From the NCBI GenBank assembly GCA_033558025.1, contig JAUCEF010000014.1, positions 3,472,001 through 3,536,000 of the forward strand: a stretch of 64,000 nt of DNA. Reading direction: 5' to 3'. The notes beneath the pieces were generated by a model. It saw nothing but the letters and a program-made list of their open reading frames with translations, was not told the DNA's origin and ran no database searches. How positions within the stretch are numbered: position 1 is the stretch's first letter; each line of letters starts with the position of its first letter. Positions 1-9,210 of the stretch are shown one piece after another. The translations under genes were made by a program, and so were the position numbers. This stretch comes from Phytophthora sp. 'mugwort' (lineage: Eukaryota > Oomycota > Peronosporomycetes > Peronosporales > Peronosporaceae).

Positions 1-12
1 GGCAAAAAGATA

Positions 13-276
13 TTAATAACGTTCATTCTGATGATGGCGAGCGCTGCTTGGTGCCGGCTGAAGATTGTGGAGATACAGGCGCAAACAGTCGCAAAGCGCC
101 GTAGGCTCTTCCGGATCGTCACGGCGCGCAGATTCGCCGCCAGAAGCCACGTCACTCGCAGGGTAAGCAATCTGGTGCCGAGCAGAACAAGCTATCGATA
201 GAGTATGATCTAGAGACGCGAGCGCCAGGCCGATACGCGCAATGCCGACGTCCTGAGGATTGAGCTGTGTCGCCAT
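13..276 (-). CDS. Unrecognised small ORF (87 aa)
   Basis: An ATG at 276 opens an 87-residue frame that runs to a stop at 13. The N-terminal half looks protein-like (MATQLNPQDVGIARIG, then an Ala/Leu-rich stretch); the C-terminal half is rich in Ser, Pro and Arg. I recognise no domain, signal peptide or membrane segment. It could be the first exon of a larger gene running off the left edge, a short independent gene, or a chance frame. Nothing in the flanks settles this. Confidence 0.25.
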   Translation of the reverse strand: MATQLNPQDVGIARIGLALASLDHTLSIACSARHQIAYPASDVASGGESARRDDPEEPTALCDCLRLYLHNLQPAPSSARHHQNERY

Positions 277-371
277 CACCGATTCAGATCGTGTACATGA
301 ACTGTAGATATACATGTAGTGACTCCTTTGTTTGTGCAAACTGTCGAGGAACCTTAGTGAGACAAAAGGCA

Positions 372-911
372 TCAGCGTGCTGGTGGTGGGTATTTCAGAC
401 GGATGCCCATCTTCCGCAGGTGGAGAGCGCAATGAAGTCTGATCGTCGTGCTGAAAATATCAGCATTGTCCACCAGACAAATTATGCGTCTCTCTCTTCC
501 GGACGCAGCACTTACTCTGGTACTCCCATACGCCAACGCTTGCCAGCATTCCTCCACGGTCTGCAGCCATGAAGGACCGAAAGTCGCTGTGGCAGCGCCG
601 GCATCCAATCTGCCGCCACCCAGTCTACACGTCTAAACAGCAATCCATCCGGATGGTGCAAACTGCACCACGGAATTTTGGACGTGCCATGCAGGTTGTG
701 GTGTACCATACACCGCTTTGAAGCCATAAACGAGCCGTTCTATTTCTATTGGCGTGACACCGGGCGCGTCGATTTCTGCATAGACAGTACGTCTCATCGC
801 ATAAAGTATCGCAGGTTTGTAGATATTCGCACTTAGTACGGAATAATACAAGCCAAATTCCAAGTTGAAGTGGTTTGCGCACTCGCCGAACGAGTGCGGA
901 AACGCCGGCAT
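372..911 (-). pseudogene. Unrecognised ORF broken by one in-frame stop
   Basis: One minus-strand frame starts with ATG at 911 and stays open to a stop at 372, except for a single TAG at 633-635. The two halves (about 92 and 78 residues) are in the same phase, so this reads as one gene of roughly 180 residues with a nonsense change, or as two exons around a small unrecognised intron. The product has mixed composition with no motif I recognise. An overlapping frame at 625-1041 is also open and could be the real one. Low confidence that this is a gene at all. Confidence 0.25.
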
Positions 912-1583
912 ATATCGCTCGTCGCTGATAGTACCAACTGTCAGCGACTGAAGGCAACTTTAAATGCACCAATAGTAACTTGGCTGATTTCGGCCGAACG
1001 TCTTTCTCTCGTATCATCCTTTTGCCCAAACCCACAATCAACGTGAGCAGCTTTTTGACGGAGGGTGCGTATAATATGCACCGCTAGCAAACGACAGACG
1101 CTGAATTTGATCTACAGTAGCCACTCCTGCCAAGGTGCAGATCGTATGCACGCTAGCGAATATGCTGATCAGCTGGTACTGCATCGAAACATACTTGCAG
1201 TAGTCGCGAGCTTGCCGCTGCCCCCATCGTCGGGACCGGGCCCCCCACCAGCCACATACGCGGTGCCTACAGTCTGCCCCCTCTCACTTGTGTACTTAAG
1301 TATTAATTATCAGAGCATCTCACACACGTTTCTTTCCGACCGTGACGCAGGCGTAAAAAGGAGGACAGACCTTCTACCAAAACCAGGCCCGGTGCTAGGA
1401 TATACTTAATATTCTATTGCGGCAGGATGTCGCCCCGCCGAGGGTGGCTGGCCGATGTTGGAGACCAGGCCAGCTCCGATCTTAATCGTTTCCGCTCATA
1501 CCCGAGTCCTCACCATTGCCCGATTTGCAGTGGACATCCAAGTTCCAAGCCTATTTCAGCTCCATCCGCCACTCTCTAGCACC
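912..1583. other. 5' flank of glutamine synthetase
   Basis: No supportable gene. The stretch near 1210-1300 is C-rich and then AT-rich, and probably contains the promoter and 5' leader of the downstream glutamine synthetase. The frame of that gene is open upstream to 1455 without a clear coding signature. No core promoter motif could be fixed with confidence. Confidence 0.4.
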
Positions 1584-2657
1584 ATGAGCAAGCTCGACCG
1601 CGCTGTCTACGACCAGTACATGGCCCTCGAGATTTCCGAAAGTGTCACTCTCGCCGAGTACGTCTGGATCGGCGGCTCCGGCCAGGACCTGCGCTGCAAG
1701 ACCAAGACGCTGACCAAGGCCGTCAAGTCGCTCGCTGACCTGCCTATCTGGAACTTCGATGGCTCCAGCACGGGCCAGGCGCCTGGAGAGGACTCGGAGG
1801 TGCTATTGCGCCCCGTGGCCATCTTCAAGGACCCGTTCCGCCGCGGCCAGCACATTTTGGTGCTGTGCGACTGCCTCAAGCCGGACATGACTCCCATCGC
1901 CAATAACACACGCGCCGATGCCGCTCGCGTGATGGAGGCCGCCAAGGCTGAGGTTCCATGGTTCGGCATCGAGCAGGAGTATACCCTGTTCGAGAAGGAC
2001 GGCGTGACCCCGTATGGCTGGCCGAAGGGAGGTTTCCCTGGCCCCCAGGGTCCGTACTACTGCGGCGCCGGCGCGCACTCGGTATTCGGCCGTATCATCG
2101 TGGACGCTCACTACCGTGCATCGCTGTACGCTGGTATCAACATCTCTGGCATTAACGCCGAGGTGATGCCCGGCCAGTGGGAGTACCAGGTGGGTCCGTG
2201 CACGGGTATTGAGTCTGGTGACCACCTGTGGATGTCCCGCTACATCCTTCTGCGCGTGTGTGAAGACTTCGGCGTGAACGTGTCGTGGGACCCGAAGCCG
2301 ATCCCTGGCGATTGGAACGGCGCCGGCTGCCACACGAACTACTCGACGAAGGCGATGCGCGAGGAGGGCGGCATGGCCAAGATCATTGAGGCCATTGAGA
2401 AGATGAAGTTGAAGCACAAGGAGCACATCGCTGCATACGGCACGGGCAATGAGCGCCGTCTGACGGGCCGCCACGAGACGGCCAGCATGGATACGTTCTC
2501 GTATGGTGTTGCGAACCGCGGTGCGTCGATCCGTATCCCGCGTGTGGCGGAGGCTGAGGGCAAGGGCTACTTCGAGGACCGTCGCCCGGCATCCAACATG
2601 GACCCGTACGTGGTGACTGGCCGCATCATCAAGACGACGATCCTGAATGAGGCTTAA
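1584..2657 (+). CDS. Glutamine synthetase, type II, cytosolic (357 aa)
   Basis: Catalyses the ATP-dependent amidation of glutamate with ammonia to give glutamine, the entry step of nitrogen assimilation. The sequence shows the family signatures in order: the beta-Grasp motif WNFDGSST near residue 60, the metal-binding GIEQEYTL near 130, the ATP-binding NGAGCHTN near 245, [10 protein letters not shown] near 315 and the C-terminal [13 protein letters not shown]. Length (357 aa) matches eukaryotic GSII. The frame is open upstream to an ATG at 1455, which would add 43 residues, but I chose the ATG at 1584 because family similarity begins at [13 protein letters not shown] and its context is ACCATG. 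The extension looks like translated leader rather than an organelle transit peptide, though that is not excluded. No intron is needed. The gene is C+G-rich at third positions, unlike the transposon debris that follows. Confidence 0.97.
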   Translation: MSKLDRAVYDQYMALEISESVTLAEYVWIGGSGQDLRCKTKTLTKAVKSLADLPIWNFDGSSTGQAPGEDSEVLLRPVAIFKDPFRRGQHILVLCDCLKPDMTPIANNTRADAARVMEAAKAEVPWFGIEQEYTLFEKDGVTPYGWPKGGFPGPQGPYYCGAGAHSVFGRIIVDAHYRASLYAGINISGINAEVMPGQWEYQVGPCTGIESGDHLWMSRYILLRVCEDFGVNVSWDPKPIPGDWNGAGCHTNYSTKAMREEGGMAKIIEAIEKMKLKHKEHIAAYGTGNERRLTGRHETASMDTFSYGVANRGASIRIPRVAEAEGKGYFEDRRPASNMDPYVVTGRIIKTTILNEA

Positions 2658-3060
2658 GGCTGAGGTTGAAGTGGCTAATAACACTTAGGCTTCTCTTTAT
2701 TTGTAGTGGAGGAGTTGCTTGTGGTGCTTTCTATATATGCTTAGTGAGAGAAAAGAATACATTGCTTCTTTAAAAGTTTCGTGATGTATTGCGCAGTTTT
2801 TGCGGTGGTGGGGTGTGGAAGGCAGATTGGTGTAAAAAAGTTCTTGGCTTGATGATACTAGATGTCCACCAAACGTTGTTGGAAAGGGGCTGTCCATAAT
2901 GTGCAGAGCGCATCAAGAACTCGCCCCCCGCCCATATGAAGAGCGTCTAGGGCGTCTAGCGACACGATCTCCTAGGGTACCAGAATGCGAGTGTGATGAA
3001 CCCGAAGAGCCATGCTCTACGATCCATTAACCAGTTGCCAGTGGAGAGCTTTCTCAAATC
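2658..3060. other. 3' flank of glutamine synthetase
   Basis: AT-rich 3' region. No ORF here has protein-like features. It ends at the TA dinucleotide flanking the transposon derivative at 3063. Confidence 0.4.
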
Positions 3061-3062
3061 TA

Positions 3063-3632
3063 CTGTAAAACCTGGGATTGTTCCCAATCCCTCGAATAAT
3101 GCCCCCCACCCCGGTGGGGCATTGCGATAAATGTAGTGCCCCACTCTTTTAGTCTAATATAAATTATCAGAATTGTCAGATCGGAGCCAGCATAGATTGA
3201 TTGCCATTTGCGAGTTGCGAGTTGCTACCGTAGGTCAACATCAAGTGGCGACGTTGGTCGAGCTCAGGGAGCAGATTTTCACCTTTCATTGTCAATATCT
3301 GATGAAAGACAAGTTCATGATGGAAAAGAAGCTGTCTGTAGTCCAAGAACTGGAGGCACGAAGAAGCATACTCTCGACAGAAATACATCGAGGACATGCA
3401 GCAGGTGATCAAGGAGTACAGTACAACATTCAGTACTCGAACATTTACAACATGAATGAGACTGCTGTGTTCATTTATCCAATTGCAACACGAGAATCGA
3501 ATTCCATGGGGCCAAGGACGTCAACGTGAAGCCGTTCGTCTTCGCGAAGGGTGTCAAGATTCAATACCCCATCCCTTTAATAGTACCACACCTGTTATAG
3601 TGCCCCACGGGGCAGTATCGCAGGTTTTACAG
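3063..3632 (+). mobile_element. Non-autonomous pogo/Tigger-like element (570 bp)
   Basis: The element starts CTGTAAAACCTGGGAT just after a TA (3061-3062) and ends with the inverted copy ATCGCAGGTTTTACAG just before a TA (3633-3634), as expected for a TA-inserting DNA transposon. Subterminal stretches on both sides share GTGCCCCAC/CCACGGGG words. Inside, around 3450-3480 (+), the frame reads NMNETAV, which resembles the DDE start (NMDET-type) of pogo/Tigger transposases. This suggests an internally deleted derivative of a larger transposon. Superfamily assignment is inference. Confidence 0.6.
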
Positions 3633-3970
3633 TACAGTATTGGACGTTGTATATATATGTTTATACATCTGCCCGTATAATCACCATCCTTACGACCTTA
3701 CCCCACCTTTGCCGCACGAATAATGCCGAATCCTCCAGCGTACAGTTTTGCTAGCCCTATATACACTGCCGGTCACAATAAACCGGCCACCCGCGTTTTG
3801 GTGGTAACTCTGTCAATATTTGGTTGTCTGGGCTGCGCTTTTGATACGTTGTTCGTGCTGCCCGGTGCAATACGATGTTTGTGTTAACATCCCGCTTTTT
3901 GCGGGATGTAGCATAGCTCCCATACAACTTTCCCTTGAGTGTGCCGGTCCAAACTTCCGGGTTAAAAGTC

Positions 3971-4057
3971 AGTGCCCCATCCTTTAATAGTGTCCACCGT
4001 AATAGTGCGTGCGAAACTAATGTAGTGCCACACGGAGCAGTATTCCAGGTTTTACAG
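3971..4057 (+). repeat. Solo right end of the same TIR family
   Basis: From about 3971 the sequence repeats the right end of the element at 3063-3632: a GTGCCCCATCCTTTAATAGT-like block followed by GCAGTATTCCAGGTTTTACAG ending before a TA at 4058-4059. No matching left end was found nearby, so this is a truncated or rearranged second copy. Confidence 0.5.
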
Positions 4058-4059
4058 TA

Positions 4060-5689
4060 GATCGAACCCCCTGTGCCCAAGCGGAGAAAGGGGCTACCGT
4101 TGGAGTCAGCGAACAGCAAGGGAAATATTTTGCCCTTGAAACAGACTGAGAAAATCGTTGTGATCGCTAACACGCAGGACGTAGTCAAGCTGGACATGTA
4201 CGAAACGGAAACCCATGAAACATTGGAGAATCTGCACGGCAAGACGGAGTTGAGAACTTCGAAGATACTGATTAATATTCTTGTGGTATAGCGACGGACA
4301 AAATGCAACTGCCGCCACGTAACTACCAGACAAATCACAAGAGGATAGAGACCGTACTGCTGATAATGCATGATCAGCCAATGAAATTAAATCCTACAAA
4401 TATTTTTAGCGAATCACGTTTGACTAGCAGCTGGCTAATTAATAGCCACTCAGTCGGTAAATGGAGGCTGAAACCGAAGACGATAGCACGGCACATTCAC
4501 TTCAGCTGGCCGAGTTCGCCGCTGTCAAAACGCTGATTTCAACTGTGATGACTAGCGAGAACAAGCGCCGCAAACCTACACCATCAAGAACAAGAGGAAG
4601 ATATTACGTACGATGGAGGAAATGAGTGAACACGAGGCGGCTCGCACGCAAGGGTGTCCCTAGATGAACACTCAGCCACTAGCGCAAGCAGAAACAGGAA
4701 ATATTTGCGTTTGAAAGAAGCGAGAAAACGCTCTCAAGAGCGCGAGTGCGACCGGAGAAGGTATGTTTGGCATGGAGCTAATCACTTGCATGAAAGGCAC
4801 CCGACATGGCTGCTTCCCCCTGACGGCGCGCTCCATGGTCGTCTTTGTTCGTGAGAACTACCGCTATTGGCCGCATGGGTACTTTGAAGGCAAGAAGGAC
4901 GCTAGTATCCGTCTAGGGCAGATTTCCGGTCAGTGCATATTTCCGGTCAAGCCAACGCTATATTACGGAACGACTCACACCGAGAACAACCAAGCATCAT
5001 GCCCATTCCGCACTTGTTATGAACAATTTCGAAGCTTTTCTGTGACAGTTCTATGCCAATTCGTTCATTTAATTCAGTTTATGATAACGGCTGCGTTTTG
5101 GGGTCATTCAACATGCAGAACAGCCCAAATGTAAGTGAAAAGCGTGCCTTATTGCTCTCGAAAATTTGATGAAAATGAAGCAAAATTGGGTCCATGAGGT
5201 GAGATTAAAGCGCCTAGCCAAAAAGGGCACCTGTTCACTTCGGAGAGCCTGAAAGGTCTTATCGTTTTCAAGGAGCATATAGATCAAAAGCCATCCGTTT
5301 TTGCGAGCTGGAGCTTACATAATCAACGATCGCATTTTATCTTGAATATTGTATGACAAGCTTGGTTTCTGTATGCTTCAATAGTGACCGGACATATACA
5401 CCACGATTGTTTAACATCCCCTCCTCTTCTTGACATTTGTATGGTGTCTTAAATGACCGAACATATGCCTCAGACGGATACCGCCTATAATCGTTGGTGC
5501 GGTTGTCAGACGTTTCGTTTACCGATACGGCTTCGTCCAGCGTACTCCCAGTGGGTTTAAGGTATATGCTGTATCATTGTTATGTATGCTCTGTTCTGTA
5601 TTTTTATGCCAAATCGTGAGTTGGTGCTCTTTATATTGTATTCTTATTATTATTACTATTATTATTATTATTAGGAAAAAATACTGACC
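4060..5689. other. Transposon debris and microsatellite, no intact gene
   Basis: About 1.6 kb with only short broken frames. A plus-strand frame around 4760-5130 has a protein-like stretch but no motif I can name. A 23-nt word at 4291-4313 recurs at 8968-8990. A TTA/ATT microsatellite lies at 5644-5673. The region looks like decayed mobile DNA. Confidence 0.4.
5644..5673. repeat. (TTA)n microsatellite
   Basis: About ten TTA/ATT units in a row with one C interruption, read directly in the sequence. Confidence 0.85.
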
Positions 5690-6320
5690 TTGAAGCAGTT
5701 CAAGAGGCGTTTGCGGTTGTTTTCAAGGAGCTGTTTGCTTCGTATTCAGCAAGTGCTATCTACAATACCATGAGAGAGGAATATTATGATACGCCCCCTT
5801 CAAAATTCCTTTCACCAAAAGGCAAGGCAGCGCCAATTTTGGCTCAGCAAAAGCACTCGGCAAGGATGACAGCAGTGTGTACGATATGTTCTGATGGAAC
5901 GAATTTACCGCTGTTTTTTTATTGTGAGAGGAGCGCCAAACGGCACAATTGAACAGGAAGAGCTGGTGTCTGTATTACAGCCCTGCCTAAAACCTCAACC
6001 TCGGTGTGTCAGCCATTGGACGTTGGAATCATGGGTCCTTTGAAGTCTAAACTGAGAGCACTATGGCTAGAAGGAAACGGCAGGGCATGATAGCACGCGA
6101 GAAAACGGTGGCCGCCATCAAACGAACAATACAGGCGCGGGAATGGATCAGCACCAATGCCGTCAATAAAGCATTAACAGAGCTCTCAACACTAAGGGAA
6201 GACGTCAGTTTAGTAGCCTCGGAGGGAGGCAATCTCAAACATGACGGTAAGTTCCGAAGGAACGGCGGTTTGACAAACCTCGAGCACAATCGGATAGCGG
6301 AAAATTCAGTCGATTTTTAA
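5690..6320 (+). pseudogene. Broken pogo/Tigger-like DDE transposase fragment
   Basis: Conceptual translation gives pieces typical of pogo/Tigger DDE transposases: EEYYDTPPSKFLSPKGK with CTICSDGTNLPLFF (5770-5930), then after a frame change at a T-run GAPNGTIEQEEL, and QPLDVGIMGPLKSKL near 6010-6050, the block containing the third catalytic Asp. A further frame change leads into a charged helical stretch ending at 6320. The segment that should carry the central catalytic Asp (MDG-like) is missing, so this copy is internally deleted as well as frameshifted and cannot be active. It lies head-to-head with another degenerate pogo-like copy. Confidence 0.65.
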
Positions 6321-6695
6321 TATCGCAGGAGAGCAAGCGCTAGTCAATCGGCATTGACCTGCGTCCATTTCAGGGCCTTGTCAGTTCATTAGCCCCGTTA
6401 TACTTGACTTCAGTATTGGTCCCAAGGAATCGATATGGCTGCTGGGAACACGAGGGCTAGGAGAACGATAACCTTTCCAGACACATATGGAATAAAAGTC
6501 AGCTCTTAGGGCGGTTTATCAACTATCATAGGTCACACTTACGCCTCCTGCACGATCGCCGAAGCTGTCTGCTGCCGCTCGAAGTCCTTCCGCCTTGCTT
6601 GACACTAGAGCATTTTGGACGGCTTCCTCTTCTATATGTAGCAGACTTCGCGTAAGAATTTTCCCACTGGTCTTCCTTCCCTGCCGTTTTTGTTT
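6321..6695. other. Spacer between two degenerate pogo-like copies
   Basis: About 375 bp without a supportable gene. It probably contains the non-coding ends of one or both flanking transposon copies, but I could not define terminal repeats. Confidence 0.35.
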
Positions 6696-6698
6696 CCA

Positions 6699-7970
6699 TT
6701 ACTCGATAAGGAAATACCAGGATTTAACGCTCCACAGTGTCAGACACTTGAACCCAGGCAGCATCACAATACGATCCGGCCGTCCGTTCTTCTCGAAGTT
6801 GGTCAGCTTCGCATGCATGTTCACTCGTGAGAGCGGGAAGATCCCGCAACTACGAAACCCAGCAGAGAGGTTGGTGCCCATTCGGTCGTTGTTCCACGCC
6901 AGGGCGGCTCCCAATGCTGTCTGCTTGTCGATACTTGCCTCTCCGATGCTAGGCAGCAATCCGTCGACGAGTACCTTGAGGCTGTTCTTGAAAGGCGCGA
7001 AAACTGCTACATCCAGAGGTTGTAGCAGATGCGTTCCGTTAGGAGGTAGGCACACCAGTATAATTCCAAGAGAGTCTGCTACGTCGATAGTTGGCAGGGA
7101 AACGGGGGAGGAGCAACCGTCCATCACGAGCAGGAGTGGCCTTGGAAAAGGAGTAGGAACGGACTTCGCAAAATATGGTAGCCATCGCGCAAAAAGCGTG
7201 GTCGTCATAAATACTTTCTTCGTACTAGTAACACCGTCGCCTGGTATCTGACACGTATCGAAAATATCGTCATTGACGCTCTCACCAGGAAAAATGAAGA
7301 GCGGTGGGATCACAAAGCCACTAGCACTGCCGCACGCAACAAAACTGATGTGGAAGTTTGTTTTTGCATCCTTCGCAATTTCTTAATACGTTTGTTGAGC
7401 CCTTGGTTTTAACCACCTGCTTGTGCTCAGGCTCTTAATGGCGGTTTCGTCTATGTCGAAGACGTGCGAGGCCCCCATATCATGTTCAATCACCACCTTT
7501 GGGAGCGACGGGAACAGCACCGATAGGTCGCTTTCAGCAACCTCATTGTGGGCCTTCGACACAGGCTGAGATGACCTGGGCGTGCGAGACGGATAGCACT
7601 CCAAAAAACGGTGTAGCCATCCTCTCCCACGACCATGCCACGAACCAGCTGCGCGATCTGCTGCGCCTTGTCCAGCACATCATGACGGCCGACGGGGTGC
7701 CCAGACTTCTGATGGGCAAGCACCCAATCTCGGATGCTGTCCTCCGCTTCCGGTGGCAGCAGCGGTGGTGGGCCGCGGCGTTTCGACTCGGTCGGGCATC
7801 CCTTGCGCGCAGCAGCTATGTTGTATTTCTTGACCGTGCTGAGAGGAATCTTTGTGTTGTTGCTGGTTGTCTTCACCTCGGCCCCTGCGAGGACGAGCCG
7901 GACAGCTGCGCCCACTTCCCCATCGCTATATTTGGCGCGCTGGTACCTCGTCGATGTCTGGGACTAGTGG
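6699..7970 (-). pseudogene. Degenerate pogo/Tigger-like transposase (HTH plus DDE)
   Basis: Read on the minus strand, three frames join into one transposase. At 7915-7605 there is an N-terminal helix-turn-helix region (IPLSTVKKYNIAAARKG) and linker. At 7604-7383 follows a part with VSKAHNEVAES and VFDIDETAIKSLS, carrying the first catalytic Asp. At 7313-6699 the DDE core continues with LLLVMDGCSSP (second Asp) and HLLQPLDVAVFAPFKNSL (third Asp), then a C-terminal tail with SAGFRSCGIFPLSR. Frameshifts near 7605 and 7385 separate the parts. All three acidic residues survive. Family assignment rests on the DET / MDG / QPLDV signature set of pogo-Tigger-jerky proteins. Confidence 0.7.
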
Positions 7971-8339
7971 ACGAGTGCGGCGTGAAACGAACTGCTATTT
8001 CCGCTCTTAAGTCCTTGAGGTTTGATCAACAACCAGCTGTTTTAGTTTTGTCGAGTCAAAACGGCTACAGGATGGGTTCGCATTGGTCAAATATGACAGG
8101 GCTACTAAACTGGCAAAGGCTACGAAACTGGCCATTTGCCGTAATTTTTAACAGCAAAGTATAGCTGCCTCTATTTTTGCACTAAAACTTACCTGTTCGA
8201 AAATAAGATTTAAATATTTGGTCCAATAGAATTGCATAGGTATAGTTTGGATCGTCTTTATTTCTATCCTTCTTATTAATAATAGCTTTTGTTGGGGAGC
8301 TAGTACGGAATCTCCATAGTCATTTCACTGAATTATCTG
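7971..8339. other. AT-rich spacer, no gene seen
   Basis: Probably includes the outer end of the degenerate pogo-like copy. No clear terminal repeat, RNA gene or coding frame was found. Confidence 0.35.
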
Positions 8340-8680
8340 AGTCGAGGTGTTAACTACGCCACCATAGCGCTGCCAGCGCCACTAGAAGACGCAGACTGGC
8401 GATTTTGCGTACCGGAGAGTATTTTCCGCGAAATCTATTCCATAACGCTTGACGAAACCCCGCGCCACCATCCGTTCTTTAAGTCGCTGGATGTTCACCT
8501 TTGTTGTCGGACTCAATGTGAAAATACCCACCTGGAGGAGCTCCTGCAGGGGCTTGAACGACTTCCCATGCGCTGTTTGGTTGCGGATCAGTAGTTCCGC
8601 CTCTAGCTGATTTCCATTTAGGCGACCCAGGAGTTATCTTGGCTTCAGCAATGCTAAGTGGAGTAACTATCACTGCATCG
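8340..8680 (-). pseudogene. Ty1/copia reverse-transcriptase fragment
   Basis: On the minus strand the pieces match the start of a copia RT. EAKITPGSPKWKSA and NSAWEVV resemble the EAL..PDA.KW..AM / NGTWELV block. After a frame change come RLKERMVARGFVKRYGIDF and AENTLRYAK, resembling the KARLVAKGFxQxxGxDYxETFAPVAK block. About 110 residues remain and at least one frameshift is visible. No LTR, integrase or RNase H is next to it. Assignment is from remembered copia motifs and is fairly specific. Confidence 0.6.
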
Positions 8681-9138
8681 CAGTCTTCTCAGGTCCAGCG
8701 GCTCAGAGCATCAGATTACGGGTAAAAAAAAAGCAAAATATTCGTCTTCGCCGCTGTCTCTCGAAATACTGCTGACCTCTTTTTATTTGATTATTTATTT
8801 AAATTGAGCATACATGTAGCGCCAGTCCAGTCTTAGTTGCGCAAGTGGTCTATTCGAGTTGGGCGCGTTGATCGAATCTGTTTTTCTTCAACACCGTCGC
8901 TTGAATGCTCCTCATCAATTAAATTGTGGACTGTAGCCGATGCTGATTCCTCGCGGTTAGCGTTACAGCGACGGACATAATGCAACCGCCAGGGCCATAC
9001 AGTATTGGTAAACCGATAGTTACGAACTATCTAACCGCCGTCTAAAATGGCCGTTTGGCAAATACAGGACCGGACATATGTTAACTTCCTATGATTGGCG
9101 CTACATTTTCGAAGTAACGGTTAAGTGGTTCACTTTCA

Positions 9139-9147
9139 GCGCCAAAA
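9139..9147 (-). promoter_or_regulatory. E2F-like site GCGCCAAAA
   Basis: Reads TTTTGGCGC on the minus strand, an exact classical E2F/DP consensus, 64 bp upstream of the SSRP1 start. Known biology: FACT and other replication genes are often E2F targets. Binding here is inference. Confidence 0.4.
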
Positions 9148-9162
9148 GCTGTGTCATTTCTC

Positions 9163-9169
9163 GCGGGAA
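9163..9169. promoter_or_regulatory. E2F-like site GCGGGAA
   Basis: Second E2F-type core (TTCCCGC on the minus strand), 15 bp after the first and about 40 bp before the SSRP1 start codon. Confidence 0.35.
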
Positions 9170-9210
9170 CGCCGAGCTCCATCTAATTGTTGGTTGCCCT
9201 CTTCGCTGCC

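Larger units (their letters stand above)
8681..9210. other. Upstream region of SSRP1 with dispersed repeat
   Basis: No gene. A 23-nt word at 8968-8990 matches 21 of 23 positions with 4291-4313. The last 80 bp contain two E2F-like sites in front of the SSRP1 gene. The promoter must lie in this interval. Confidence 0.45.

Noticed and set aside
1803..2684. 293-codon frame opposite glutamine synthetase
   Set aside because: Shadow of the C+G-biased GS gene; composition Arg/His/Val-rich without motifs.
4763..5134. Possible ISXO2- or MULE-type transposase on the plus strand
   Set aside because: A protein-like stretch of 90 residues but none of the catalytic words; kept only as transposon debris.
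3633..9008. Shared TACAGTATTGG at 3633 and 8998 as transposon ends
   Set aside because: Only 11 bp match and no inverted partner was seen; too short to claim.
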